A stretch of 64,000 nucleotides of DNA from Streptomyces marinisediminis. Its GTDB lineage: Bacteria; Actinomycetota; Actinomycetes; Streptomycetales; Streptomycetaceae. Both the position numbers and the translations under genes were made by a program. A model generated the notes under the pieces. That model saw nothing but the letters and a program-made list of their open reading frames with translations. It was not told where the DNA came from and ran no database searches. The stretch covers positions 124,001-188,000 of the forward strand of contig NZ_JAPKFL010000007.1 in NCBI RefSeq assembly GCF_026262575.1, written 5' to 3'. The stretch's first letter is position 1. Each line of letters begins with the position of its first letter. This document shows positions 1-8,785 of the stretch, piece after piece.

Positions 1-473
1 AGGGACTTGTTGTAGAACAGCAGCCGCGTGCTGGCGGCGAAGGGCAGGCCGTACTGGGTGCGGCGCAGTTCGCCGGCCTGCGCGAGCCCGGGCAGGAAGT
101 CGGCCTGCACGGGTATGGAGAGCAGGTCGCCTGCCGGGTAGATGTCGCCGTTCGCGGCGTAGTCGGCGTAGGAGCCGATCTGCGCGATGTCGGGGGCCTC
201 CCCCGCCTCCACCATCTCGGCGACCTTGCGGTCGACCTCGCTCCAGCCGTAGATCGTGACGTCGACGCCGATCTCCGGGTGCTGGGCGCGGAAGGCGCTG
301 ACGACGCCGTCCCACCACTCCTGCGCGCTGTTGCCCGGAGTGCCGTACTCGGCGGCCACGAGCTTGAGGGTGACGTCGCCGCCGCCCGCGTCGCCGCCGC
401 AGCCGGTGGCCGCCAGACCCACGCCGCTGACCATGCCCGTCGCCGCGAGGGCCAAGAAACGCCGCCGTCGCAC
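1..473 (-). CDS. Sugar ABC transporter substrate-binding lipoprotein (partial)
   Basis: This is an extracellular solute-binding protein of the carbohydrate (SBP family 1) type, which would capture a sugar outside the membrane for an ABC importer. Only the first 157 codons lie in the window; the C-terminus runs off the left edge. The GTG start at 473 follows a GGGGACGG ribosome site. The protein opens with an arginine cluster (VRRRRF), a hydrophobic stretch and a lipobox-like ATGC, so it is probably an exported lipoprotein. The segments VDVTIYGWSEVDRKVAEMV, APDIAQIG and GLPFAASTRLLFYNK are typical of this family (substrate region, then the hinge strand). The sugar cannot be told from this fragment. 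NagK/NagA lie about 4 kb away, but they are not in an operon with it. Confidence 0.85.
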   Translation of the reverse strand, partial: MRRRRFLALAATGMVSGVGLAATGCGGDAGGGDVTLKLVAAEYGTPGNSAQEWWDGVVSAFRAQHPEIGVDVTIYGWSEVDRKVAEMVEAGEAPDIAQIGSYADYAANGDIYPAGDLLSIPVQADFLPGLAQAGELRRTQYGLPFAASTRLLFYNKS

Positions 474-917
474 TGCCGTCCCCTTTGGTGTTCGCCGCCT
501 CCGGGCGCGGGAGTGGTGCGCTCGGAGCTGTCGTGCACGTCCGCACACCCCGGTCGCGACCCGGTTGGGCCACGGGTGGGGCGGTGGCGAGTTTTCACCC
601 GCTGTTGCGCCGGACGCAAGGTATGAGTCTCCATCGCCTGCGGAATTCCGTGCACACCGGCCCCCCGGTTACCGCACGTGGTCAACGCGGGACGAGCGCC
701 GCCCGGGTCCCCGGTGCGACACCCGGTAAGCGGCTGGTCACGGCCCGCCCGTTCGCCGGCCCGCGTCCGCAGCGGGAGCACGGACGGCGACCGGACGGCG
801 GGCCGGGCGGCAGGGGCCCGGGAGGCGGCCGAACGAGGAGGACGGCCACCCGGACACAGCTACCCGGAGGCACAGGCACCCGCGGACGCGGGCACCCGGG
901 GGCGGGGGGCCCCGGGG
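474..917. other. Intergenic region upstream of the sugar-binding lipoprotein
   Basis: This 444-base stretch separates two leftward genes and should hold the promoter of the lipoprotein and the 3' end of the flavin reductase transcript. I see no convincing gene. Open frames here are compositional, rich in Arg, Pro and Gly. No operator palindrome stands out. Confidence 0.5.
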
Positions 918-1535
918 TCAGCCCAGGGGGCGGTAGCGGCCCTGGAAGTAGGTGAGGGGGCCGTCGGTGCCGGAGCCGCGGACGTGCGCGGTCAGGACGC
1001 GGGCGACGAGCAGCGTGTGGTCCCCGGCGGGCACCCGCTCCTCGGTGCGGCATTCGAGCTGCGCGAGCGCGCCGTCCACCAGGGGCGCCTCGGCCACGTC
1101 GCCGCGCTCGTGCGGGAGCTCGGAGAACAGCAGCCGGTCGCTGAGCCGTCCCTTCATCGCGAACCGCCCGGCGACCTGGCGCTGGTGCTCGGCGAGGAGG
1201 TTGGCCGCCCACAGCGGGCGGCGCGCGAGGACCTCCTCCATACGGGAGCCGGTGCGCACGCTGAGCAGGACGAGCGGCGGGTCGAGCGAGACGGAGACGA
1301 ACGCGGTCGCGGTCATGCCGACGTAGGCGCCCTGCGGGCCGTCCTCGGGGTCGTAGGCCGTCACCAGCACGACACCGGCCGCGAGCCGGGCCATCGCGGC
1401 CCGGAACTGCTCCTCGTTCACCCCTTCAGGATGCGGGACGCCGGCCCCGGGGGCCCGGGTCGGTTCGGCCGGGTGCTGGACATGGGTCTGCGCTGCTGTC
1501 GGGTACACACCCACGACGCTAACCACCGGCGCCAC
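918..1535 (-). CDS. Flavin reductase family (FMN-binding split-barrel) protein
   Basis: This is a flavin reductase-like protein (HpaC/ActVB type), which would reduce FMN or FAD with NAD(P)H for a partner monooxygenase or bind flavin itself. The 205-residue frame has the family signature: an N-terminal helix (EEQFRAAMARLAAGVVLVTA), the GMTATAFVSVSLDPPLVLLSV strand region that contacts FMN, and a C-terminal GDHTLLVARVL...PLTYFQGRYRPLG. The first 38 residues are unlike the family. The GTG at 1421 (VNEEQF...) is a good alternative start, giving about 167 residues, the usual length, although the GAAGGG there abuts the codon. No monooxygenase gene is adjacent, so the substrate is unknown. It is transcribed divergently from the cdgB-like gene. 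Confidence 0.85.
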   Translation of the reverse strand: MAPVVSVVGVYPTAAQTHVQHPAEPTRAPGAGVPHPEGVNEEQFRAAMARLAAGVVLVTAYDPEDGPQGAYVGMTATAFVSVSLDPPLVLLSVRTGSRMEEVLARRPLWAANLLAEHQRQVAGRFAMKGRLSDRLLFSELPHERGDVAEAPLVDGALAQLECRTEERVPAGDHTLLVARVLTAHVRGSGTDGPLTYFQGRYRPLG

Positions 1536-1743
1536 GGCCCCGCATCGGGCCCGGGGACGAGTCGGGTCCTAGGACCCCCGGGACCCCCGGGACGCCCGGC
1601 GGGGCCCGCGCCGCAGGGTTGCGGCATGATCAGCCGGAAAACGGGAACGCTGGTTGCCGTCACGCCGTGCGGTGGGCATATGCACGCCTACACCAGCAGA
1701 TTGGGAGCGCTCACACCACACTCCGCCACACCAGTTCATCCTA

Positions 1744-1761
1744 CTGTGACATGAGTCACAG
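1744..1761. promoter_or_regulatory. CRP-type operator (TGTGA-N6-TCACA)
   Basis: The sequence CTGTGAC-ATGA-GTCACAG is a perfect 7-base dyad and contains the textbook CRP/FNR-family half-sites TGTGA and TCACA six bases apart. It also fits the Streptomyces Crp consensus GTG-N6-GNCAC. It lies about 115 bases upstream of the cdgB-like start and just upstream of a BldD-type box. Binding is inferred. Confidence 0.65.
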
Positions 1762-1774
1762 ATGGGATTATTTG

Positions 1775-1789
1775 TTGACCCTGTGTACC
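1775..1789 (+). promoter_or_regulatory. BldD-type box over the candidate cdgB -35 region
   Basis: The stretch TTGACCCTGTGTACC matches the published BldD consensus nTnACnC(A/T)GnGTnAn at eight of nine fixed positions (the final A is C). It overlaps a TTGACC hexamer that could be the -35 element. BldD with bound c-di-GMP is known to repress cdgB in S. coelicolor, so a site here fits a feedback loop. The match is by eye. Confidence 0.6.
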
Positions 1790-1874
1790 GAGTGGGCAGC
1801 AGCCTGTGATTCAGTGGCGGGGACACTCGGACGAGTGGCACGAGAGCGTACGCACGAGCCACGGGGGGAGGGCG

Positions 1875-3605
1875 ATGGAGACCACCGATCCGGAGCCGGC
1901 CGTCCGCCTCACCACGCTGCGCCGCCTGCACCAGTCGGTGGCCCAGCTCAACACCGCCCGCAGCCTCGCCGACACCCTCCAGACCGTGGCCGACGGCGTC
2001 GTCACCGGCCTCGGGTTCGAGATGGCCGCCGTCAACCTGGTGCGGCCCGACGGGGACCTGGTGGTCGCCGCCGTCGCCGGGAGCACCGGCGCCGAGTCGA
2101 TGATGGCGGGCCGGGTCGGCTCCCGCGCCTCCTGGGAGCGCCGCCTGTCGCTGGGCGAGGCCTGGGGCGAGCTGCGCTTCGTCCCCTACACCGAGGGCTG
2201 GGTGCTGGACGACGACGACGTGCCGCAGTGGCACACCCCCGGCCCCGCCCCGCGCTACGCCGGCGAGTGGCACCCCATGGACCGCCTCTTCGCCCCCATG
2301 TACACCTCCGACGGCGACCTGCTGGGCGTCATATCCGTCGACAGGCCCCGCACCGGCCGCCGCCCCGGTGCCTGGGGGTGCGAGGCGTTGCAGATGTACG
2401 CGTTCCAGGCGGCCATAGCGATCTCCAACGCCCGGCTGCGCGCCAACATGCAGCGCGCCCTGGTCCGGCTGGAGCGCGAGCAGCAGGCGCTGCGGGCGAG
2501 CGAGGAGAGCTTCCGCGCCGCGTTCGAGTTCGCGCCCAGCGGCATGGCGATCGCCGAGATGGGCGGGGACCAGCACGGCCGTCTCATCAAGGCCAACGAC
2601 GCCCTGTGCCGCCTGCTGGGCCGCCCGGCCTCGATGATGCGGCGCTACTCCTTCTCCGACCTCGTCCACCCCGAGGACATCGGCACGCTGCTGCGCACCG
2701 CCGCCGAGGGCGGGCGCGCCGAGCTGCGCATGAGCCGCCGCGACGGCTCCTACGTGTGGGTGTCGCTGCGCAACTCCGTGGTCGCGGACGTCGCCGACGG
2801 GCCGCGCTTCCTGCTCACCCACGTCGAGGACATCGAGGAGCGCAAGCGGCACGAGCTCCAGCTCGCGCACCGCGCCAGCCACGACTCGCTCACCGGCCTG
2901 CCCAACAGCGCCGAGCTGCGCGCCCGGCTCAGCGCCCGGCTGTGCGAGTGCCCCGGGCCCGCCCCGGTGCACGAGCCGGACGCGCACCCGGCCGCCGCCC
3001 ACGCCTTCGCGGCGGCGGGCGGGCCGCACGCCGCCTCCGGCGCCGCCTACGGGCCGGAGGACTTCACCGCCGACGTGCCGGGCTTCGGCACCGGGGGCGT
3101 GCTGGGCGCGGGCCCCGACGGCCCCGGGTTCGCGGCACCGCACCCCGTCGGCGGCGGCTTCGACCACCACGCCCACGTCGCCCAGCCGGAGGGTGACACC
3201 CCCTCCGACAAGGGCCTGGCGGTGCTCTTCTGCGACCTGGACGGCTTCAAGTCGATCAACGACCGCTACGGCCACCACTGCGGGGACGCGGTGCTCATCG
3301 AGGTCGCCCGGCGGCTGACGGCCGGGGTGCGCGACAACGACACCGTGGCCCGGCTCGGCGGTGACGAGTTCGTCGTCCTGGCCGACGGCCTCGGGCGGGC
3401 GGACGCCGGCGACCTCGCGGTGCGGCTGCGCAACGCCATCATCCCGCCCATCCGGGTCGAGGGCCGCCAGGTGCGGGTGGGCGCGAGCTTCGGCATCAGT
3501 TGGGCGGCGTGCGGCCAGTCGGTGGAGGAGATCTTGCAGTCCGCCGACCAACGGATGTACGTGGAGAAACGCGCCAGGTCAAAGGGGCAGCGCCGGGCGG
3601 GCTGA
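1875..3605 (+). CDS. cdgB: Diguanylate cyclase, GAF-PAS-GGDEF (CdgB-like)
   Basis: This enzyme makes cyclic di-GMP from two GTP, the signal that controls BldD and the switch to aerial growth in Streptomyces. I chose ATG 1875 (576 residues) because GGGGGGAGGG lies directly upstream; an earlier in-frame start at 1806 has no such site. In order there is a GAF-like domain (about residues 15-190), a linker helix (RLEREQQALRASEESFRAAF), a PAS/PAC domain (about 205-325) and a GGDEF domain (from about 345). GGDEF itself is intact near residue 495, and the RDND five residues before it is an RxxD inhibitory site, so activity and product inhibition are both expected. An unusual roughly 80-residue Ala/Pro/His-rich insert (PAPVHEPDAHPAAAHAFAA) splits the start of the GGDEF domain from its core. 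The architecture matches S. coelicolor CdgB (SCO4281). Confidence 0.9.
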   Translation: METTDPEPAVRLTTLRRLHQSVAQLNTARSLADTLQTVADGVVTGLGFEMAAVNLVRPDGDLVVAAVAGSTGAESMMAGRVGSRASWERRLSLGEAWGELRFVPYTEGWVLDDDDVPQWHTPGPAPRYAGEWHPMDRLFAPMYTSDGDLLGVISVDRPRTGRRPGAWGCEALQMYAFQAAIAISNARLRANMQRALVRLEREQQALRASEESFRAAFEFAPSGMAIAEMGGDQHGRLIKANDALCRLLGRPASMMRRYSFSDLVHPEDIGTLLRTAAEGGRAELRMSRRDGSYVWVSLRNSVVADVADGPRFLLTHVEDIEERKRHELQLAHRASHDSLTGLPNSAELRARLSARLCECPGPAPVHEPDAHPAAAHAFAAAGGPHAASGAAYGPEDFTADVPGFGTGGVLGAGPDGPGFAAPHPVGGGFDHHAHVAQPEGDTPSDKGLAVLFCDLDGFKSINDRYGHHCGDAVLIEVARRLTAGVRDNDTVARLGGDEFVVLADGLGRADAGDLAVRLRNAIIPPIRVEGRQVRVGASFGISWAACGQSVEEILQSADQRMYVEKRARSKGQRRAG

Positions 3606-3707
3606 CGCGGGCGGGCGCCGCGGGCACCGCCGGACGCCCGACCGGTGTGTCCCCCGAACGGGGTAGGCTGCGCGGGGTCAGACGATGCCGTATGAGGAGA
3701 ACAGGGG

Positions 3708-4733
3708 ATGACCGCCGGTCACAACGGTACGCAGCCGCCGGAGGGCGACGACCCGTTCGGTTACCTGTACCGACAGGAAGGCGGCCAGCAGGCCCCCGCC
3801 CAGCAGCAGGGCGTCCCCCGCACCTCCTACCACGACGTCCGCGCGGTCGGCGAGCGCCGGTACGGGCAGCACCAGGGCCACGGCCCGCAGGCCCAGCCCG
3901 CCTCGGGGTACGGCTACCCGCAGGGCCCCCCGCCCGGCCGGCGCTCCGGGGGGTACGGCTACCCGCAGGCGCCACCCGCCGCGCCTCCCGACGCCGCCTA
4001 CCCCAACGCCCACTACGCCGCGCCCGAGACCCAGCCCGGCGGCCGGGAGGCCGCCCGCCGCACGGCCGCCGCGAAGGGCGGCGGCTCCGGCACCCGGCGC
4101 AACGGCCTGCTCATCGGCGCGCTCGCGGTGGTCGGCGCGGTCGTCATCGGCGTCGGCGCGGCCCTCACCTTCAGCGGGGACGACGACCCCGGCAAGCCCG
4201 GCACCGACGCGGTCGCCGGCGACGGGCGGGGCGGTGACGACCCCGGACAGCAGGACGAGCGCGAGCCGCAGCCGGGGGACGAGCAGGCCTCCGACGAGAA
4301 GGAGACGGCCGAGCTGCCCAGCGAGGACGCCTCCAGCCTCCGGCTGGACAACGGGCCCCTCGTCGCCGGGGAGGTGTCCGGCTCCAAGGCCCGCGACGGC
4401 AAGTACGTCACGGGCCTCGACCAGCCGGGCGCGACGGTGACGTGGAGCACCGAGGTGCCCGAGGCGGGGACCTACCGCCTCTACTACGGCTACACCGTGC
4501 CCGGCAAGGACATGAAGCTGAGCCTCCAGGTCAACGACGCCGCGCAGCCGCAGAACGTCAACTTCAAGAACTTCGCGCACGGCCCCGAGGGCGCCTGGGA
4601 GAAGTCCTGGACCTACACCTACGCCGAGGTGCGGGTGGACGAGGGCCAGAACGTGTTCCGGCTCACCTGCGCCGAGGGCGACCAGTGCGACGTGGCCGTC
4701 GACCGGGTGTGGCTCGCGCCGGACGGCGGCTGA
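3708..4733 (+). CDS. Membrane-anchored protein with a CBM35-like extracellular domain
   Basis: This 341-residue protein has three parts: a Pro/Gln/Gly/Tyr-rich cytoplasmic N-terminus with short repeats (SGYGYPQGPPPG, GGYGYPQAPPA), one membrane helix (about residues 131-152, LLIGALAVVGAVVIGVGAAL), and an acidic linker leading to a beta-sandwich (VSGSKARDGKYVTGLDQPGA ... TYRLYYGYTVPG ... VDRVWL). The last part resembles family 35 carbohydrate-binding modules. It probably sits at the cell surface and binds a glycan; no catalytic domain is visible. The start ATG 3708 follows GAGGAGAACAGGGG. It lies 102 bases downstream of the cdgB-like gene in the same direction, so the two may be co-transcribed. 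The function is not known to me. Confidence 0.8.
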   Translation: MTAGHNGTQPPEGDDPFGYLYRQEGGQQAPAQQQGVPRTSYHDVRAVGERRYGQHQGHGPQAQPASGYGYPQGPPPGRRSGGYGYPQAPPAAPPDAAYPNAHYAAPETQPGGREAARRTAAAKGGGSGTRRNGLLIGALAVVGAVVIGVGAALTFSGDDDPGKPGTDAVAGDGRGGDDPGQQDEREPQPGDEQASDEKETAELPSEDASSLRLDNGPLVAGEVSGSKARDGKYVTGLDQPGATVTWSTEVPEAGTYRLYYGYTVPGKDMKLSLQVNDAAQPQNVNFKNFAHGPEGAWEKSWTYTYAEVRVDEGQNVFRLTCAEGDQCDVAVDRVWLAPDGG

Positions 4734-4734
4734 C

Positions 4735-4764
4735 GCCCACGGACCGGGCGCCCGGTCCGTGGGC
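4735..4764. terminator. Bidirectional terminator, 30-base perfect palindrome
   Basis: GCCCACGGACCGGGC is followed at once by its exact reverse complement, giving 15-base arms with no spacer. It begins one base after the stop of the CBM35-like gene and lies between that gene and the converging nagA, where a shared terminator is expected. There is no T-run. Confidence 0.7.
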
Positions 4765-4855
4765 GCCCGCGCGCGGGGGCGGTCTCGCCCGCACCGCACC
4801 ACCCGCGCGGGCCGCACGCGTGCTCCGCTGCGGGCCGCCGCACGGGTCGCACGGG

Positions 4856-6031
4856 TCAGCCGGGCTGGACCACCCACTCGCCCTTGCGCAGCACGCCGGT
4901 GACGGTGAAGTCGGCGTCCAGGAGCACCAGGTCGGCGTCCAGGCCGGGGGCGATGGCCCCGATGCGGTCGGACCGGCCGAGCAGGCGCGCCGGGTTGGTG
5001 GACACCGCGCGCACGGCGTCGACCAGCGGCAGGCCGTCCACCGTGACCGCGCGGCGCAGCGCCGTGTCCAGGGTGAGCGTCGACCCGGCGATGGAGCCGC
5101 CGACGGCCAGCCGCGCCACGCCGTCGACCACGTCGACCTCCAGCGGGCCGAGCCGGTAGCGTCCGTCGCCGAACCCGGCGGCGTCCATCGCGTCGGTGAC
5201 GAACGCGGTGCGGTCCGGACCCACCTGCGTGGCGGCGAGCCGCAGCGCGGCGGGGTGCAGGTGCACGCCGTCGTTGATCAGCTCCACCGTGACGCGCTCG
5301 TCCTCCAGCAGCGCGGCGACCGGGCCCGGCGCGCGGTGGTTGAGCGCCGGCATGGCGTTGAACAGGTGGGTGGCCACGGTGGCGCCCGCGTCGATCGCCT
5401 CCCGGGTCTGCTCGTAGGTCGCGTCGGTGTGGCCGACGGCCGCGATGACGCCGTGGTCGACCAGGGTGCGCACGGCCTCCAGCCCGCCGGGGCGCTCGGT
5501 GGCCAGCGTGCACATCACGGCGGTGCCGTGGGCGGCGTCCACCAGCTTGCGCACCTCGGCCGGGTCCGGGTCGCGCAGCAGCTCCTCGCTGTGCGCGCCC
5601 TTGCGGCAGGGCGAGATGAACGGGCCCTCGAAGTGGACGCCCGCCAGGTCCCCCTGCTGCACCAGCTCCGCGAGGAGCCCGGCCTGCCGCGCGAGCGTGG
5701 CCAGATCGCCGGTGACGGTGGAGGCGACGAGCGTGGTGGTGCCGTGCGCGCGGTGCGTGCGGACGCCGGTGAGCACGTCCTCGGCGGTGCCGGAGGTGAA
5801 GGAGGCGCCGCCGCCGCCGTGGTTGTGCAGGTCGACGAAGCCGGGGAGGAGGTAGTGGCCGGTCGGCCCGGACGCCTCCGGGCCCGCGGCGGGCGCCGCG
5901 TCGACGGACGCGATACGCCCGCCCTCGACCGTCACCCGGCCGCCGTCGAGCACGCCGGAGGGCGTCACCACCTGGGCGGCGGTCAGCACCACCTGTCCCG
6001 TCGCCGTCCGTGCCGTGTGTGTCACCGTCAT
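4856..6031 (-). CDS. nagA: N-acetylglucosamine-6-phosphate deacetylase
   Basis: NagA removes the acetyl group from GlcNAc-6-phosphate to give glucosamine-6-phosphate, the form that inactivates the regulator DasR. The 391-residue protein is an amidohydrolase with the metal motif DLHNH (residues 67-71), the metal-binding Glu of GVHFEGPFIS (E135), GHTDATYEQ, THLFNAMP and the catalytic Asp in VTDAMDAAG. The end (NPARLLGR...G.I.PG.DADLVLLD) is typical. Its ATG overlaps the stop of the upstream kinase by four bases (ATGA), so the two are translationally coupled. In S. coelicolor the nagKA pair is under DasR control, and a dre-like site is present upstream of nagK here. Confidence 0.95.
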   Translation of the reverse strand: MTVTHTARTATGQVVLTAAQVVTPSGVLDGGRVTVEGGRIASVDAAPAAGPEASGPTGHYLLPGFVDLHNHGGGGASFTSGTAEDVLTGVRTHRAHGTTTLVASTVTGDLATLARQAGLLAELVQQGDLAGVHFEGPFISPCRKGAHSEELLRDPDPAEVRKLVDAAHGTAVMCTLATERPGGLEAVRTLVDHGVIAAVGHTDATYEQTREAIDAGATVATHLFNAMPALNHRAPGPVAALLEDERVTVELINDGVHLHPAALRLAATQVGPDRTAFVTDAMDAAGFGDGRYRLGPLEVDVVDGVARLAVGGSIAGSTLTLDTALRRAVTVDGLPLVDAVRAVSTNPARLLGRSDRIGAIAPGLDADLVLLDADFTVTGVLRKGEWVVQPG

Positions 6032-6966
6032 CGGGTCGCAACCTCCGCGGAGAGCAGGTCCCAGGCGAGGAGCCCCGCGCCCAGGCAGCCGGCGGCGTCC
6101 CCCAGGGCCGCGGGCACGATCAGGGGCAGCCGCTGGAACGTCACCTTGGCGCTGACGGCTTCGCGGAGGGGGGTGAAGAGGGTGTCGCCCGCCTCGGCCA
6201 GCCCGCCGCCGATGACGAGCATGCGCGGGTCCAGCAGGGTGAGGGCGGTGACCAAGCCGGTGGCGAGCGCGTCCACCGCGTCGGCCCACACGGCCCGGGC
6301 ACGCGGGTCGCCCGCGGCGACGGCCCGGGCGGCGTCGGCGGCGGTGGCCTCCGGGTCGCCGCTGGCGGCGGCCCAGGCCCGGCCGACGGCGGAGGCGGAG
6401 GCGAGCGTCTCCAGGCAGCCGCGCTGCCCGCAGCCGCAGGCCGCGCCGCCGGGCCGGACCACGACGTGGCCGATCTCGCCCGCCCCGCCGTGCGCGCCGG
6501 CCTCGACCCGGCCGTCGATGCCGATGGCGCCCGCGATGCCCGTGCCCAGCGGCACGAACACGAAGCGGTCCACGCCCGCTCCGGCGCCGATGCGGCCTTC
6601 GGCCAGGCCGCCGGTGCGCACGTCGTGGCTGAGCGCCACGGGGACGTTCAGGCCCAGGTGCTCGGTGAGCAGCGCGCGCAGCGGCAGGTCCGTCCAGCCG
6701 AGGTTGGCCGCGAAGCGGACGACGCCCGCGGGCTCGTCGAGGATGCCGGGGACGGCGACGCCCGCGGCGGCGGGCTCGGTGCCGTGCCGCTCCACGCCGG
6801 TCCGGCGGAGGTCGGCGGCGAAGGCCAGCACGGCGGCGGTCACGGCGTCCGGGCCGCGCTCGCGCTCGGTGGGCCTGCGGGCCTGGTACAGCAGCTCGCC
6901 GTCCACCCCCACCAGGGCAGCCTTCATCCCGGTGCCGCCCACGTCCAGGGCGATGACGTATCTCAC
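6028..6966 (-). CDS. nagK: ROK-family N-acetylglucosamine kinase
   Basis: This is a ROK sugar kinase that would phosphorylate free GlcNAc for NagA, which follows it in the operon. I chose GTG 6966 (VRYVIALDVGGTGMKAAL, 312 residues), because the family begins with this phosphate-binding strand and a GGGGA lies 11 bases upstream; a TTG at 6987 would add seven residues. Visible motifs are DVGGTGMK (ATP phosphate loop), GILDEPAGVV, the catalytic Asp of SHDVRTGGLAE, VPLGTGIAGAI, and the ROK zinc motif CGCGQRGCLE. The name NagK rests on the pairing with nagA and on S. coelicolor SCO4285. A general glucokinase-like activity cannot be excluded from sequence alone. Confidence 0.9.
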   Translation of the reverse strand: MRYVIALDVGGTGMKAALVGVDGELLYQARRPTERERGPDAVTAAVLAFAADLRRTGVERHGTEPAAAGVAVPGILDEPAGVVRFAANLGWTDLPLRALLTEHLGLNVPVALSHDVRTGGLAEGRIGAGAGVDRFVFVPLGTGIAGAIGIDGRVEAGAHGGAGEIGHVVVRPGGAACGCGQRGCLETLASASAVGRAWAAASGDPEATAADAARAVAAGDPRARAVWADAVDALATGLVTALTLLDPRMLVIGGGLAEAGDTLFTPLREAVSAKVTFQRLPLIVPAALGDAAGCLGAGLLAWDLLSAEVATR

Positions 6967-6993
6967 GGGGGTCAGTGTCCCCGACAAGCGGCA

Positions 6994-7009
6994 AGAGGTC
7001 TAGTCCACC
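6994..7009. promoter_or_regulatory. DasR-responsive element (dre) upstream of nagKA
   Basis: AGAGGTCTAGTCCACC matches the dre palindrome ACTGGTCTAGACCAGT at 11 of 16 positions, including GGTCTAG and the right-hand CC. It lies 28 bases upstream of the nagK start. DasR control of nagKA is known in S. coelicolor; binding here is inferred. Confidence 0.7.
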
Positions 7010-7095
7010 TGTCGCGGACGGCGCGCCCGCGCGCCCCTCCGGGACCGCCGCGCACACCCCCGTCCCACCCGCGCCCCGCCGCTCTCCGGCGGGCC

Positions 7096-7815
<720 letters not shown>

Positions 7816-7842
7816 GACACATCTCCCTCGCCGCAGTGCTGA

Positions 7843-7880
7843 CCTTACGTTGTAAGGTAAGCTAGCCTTACGCCGTAAGA
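7843..7880. promoter_or_regulatory. Twin TetR operators between divergent genes
   Basis: Two inverted repeats of the same kind stand 23 bases apart centre to centre: CCTTAC-GTT-GTAAGG (7843-7857) and CTTAC-GCC-GTAAG (7867-7879). They fill the divergent promoter region between the NAD-binding protein and the TetR regulator, as expected for autoregulation plus control of the neighbour. Confidence 0.8.
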
Positions 7881-7906
7881 TGGTCAAGGCAGCGAAGGAG
7901 CAGCGA

Positions 7907-8590
7907 ATGCGCCAGGGGAGCAGGAGCCGACGCGGAACGCCGCCGCGGACCCCGCTCAGCCGCGAGCGGGTCGTCCGCACGGCCGTGGCGGTGGCGGACG
8001 AGAAGGGGTCGGCCGCGCTCACCATGCGGGCCATCGCCGAACCGCTGGGCGTCGAGGCGATGTCGCTCTACCACCACGTCGCGGGCAAGGAGGACATCCT
8101 GGACGGCATGGTGGACGCCGTCTTCGGCGAGATCGACCTGCCGCCGCGCGACACGGACTGGAAGAGCGCCCTGCGCCACCGCACGGCCTCCGCCCGCGCC
8201 GTGCTCCGGCGGCACCCGTGGGCCGTCTCCCTGATGGACTCCCGGCTCCGGCCCGGCCCGGCGACCCTGCGCCACCACGACGCCGTCATCGGCACGCTGC
8301 GCACCGGCGGCTTCTCCGTGGCGATGGCCGCGCACGCCTTCTCACTGATCGACAGCTACCTGTACGGCTTCGTGCTCCAGGAGCTGAGCCTGCCGTTCAA
8401 CGGCTCGGCGGAGCTGGACCAGGTCGCGGGCGCCATCCTGCGCGAGATGCCCGCCGACGCCTACCCGCACCTCGCCGAACTCGTCACGCAGCACGCGTTC
8501 ACGCCGGAGTACGACTACGCCGAGGAGTTCTCCTTCGGCCTCACCCTGATCCTCGACGCCCTGCGGCCGGACGAGGAGGCGGGGAGCTAG
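7907..8590 (+). CDS. TetR family transcriptional regulator
   Basis: This TetR-type repressor is 227 residues from ATG 7907. AAGGAG lies six bases before that codon; an upstream ATG at 7880 overlaps an operator and has no site. The N-terminal helix-turn-helix is clear (LTMRAIAEPLGVEAMSLYHH), followed by VAGKEDILDGMVDAVF. The C-terminal part (HPWAVSLMDSR, SLIDSYLYGFVLQE, FGLTLILDAL) is of the TetR/OtrR (TetR_C_1) type that binds small ligands. It lies divergent to the NAD-binding protein with twin operators between them and probably represses both. The ligand is unknown. Confidence 0.9.
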   Translation: MRQGSRSRRGTPPRTPLSRERVVRTAVAVADEKGSAALTMRAIAEPLGVEAMSLYHHVAGKEDILDGMVDAVFGEIDLPPRDTDWKSALRHRTASARAVLRRHPWAVSLMDSRLRPGPATLRHHDAVIGTLRTGGFSVAMAAHAFSLIDSYLYGFVLQELSLPFNGSAELDQVAGAILREMPADAYPHLAELVTQHAFTPEYDYAEEFSFGLTLILDALRPDEEAGS

Positions 8591-8785
8591 CGGAGCGTCA
8601 GCCGGGTTCGCCCCGTCGCGGCGCCCCGGCCCGGCGCCCCGCGGCGTTGCCGAAGCGACCTGGTAGGCACCCCGCGCCCACTACGCCGCCGGTCCGGCGC
8701 CCCGCGCGGCACCGCACCGGACGCCGCTCCTTGACGGGCGAGCCCTGACGGACGCGGCACGAGGGGCGCGGCGCGGGCGGCCGGG

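Larger units (their letters stand above)
1536..1874. other. Divergent regulatory region between flavin reductase and cdgB
   Basis: This is a 339-base region between divergent starts. The stretch 1640-1810 is noticeably more AT-rich than its surroundings and carries a CRP-type dyad, a BldD-type box and a candidate -35 TTGACC (1775-1780). No gene is supported; open frames crossing it are shadows. Confidence 0.6.

Noticed and set aside
1569..3551. Long leftward frame opposite the diguanylate cyclase
   Set aside because: It is the antisense shadow of a gene with clear GAF, PAS and GGDEF domains; its composition is Val/Gly/Ala/Arg-rich and no motif is recognisable.
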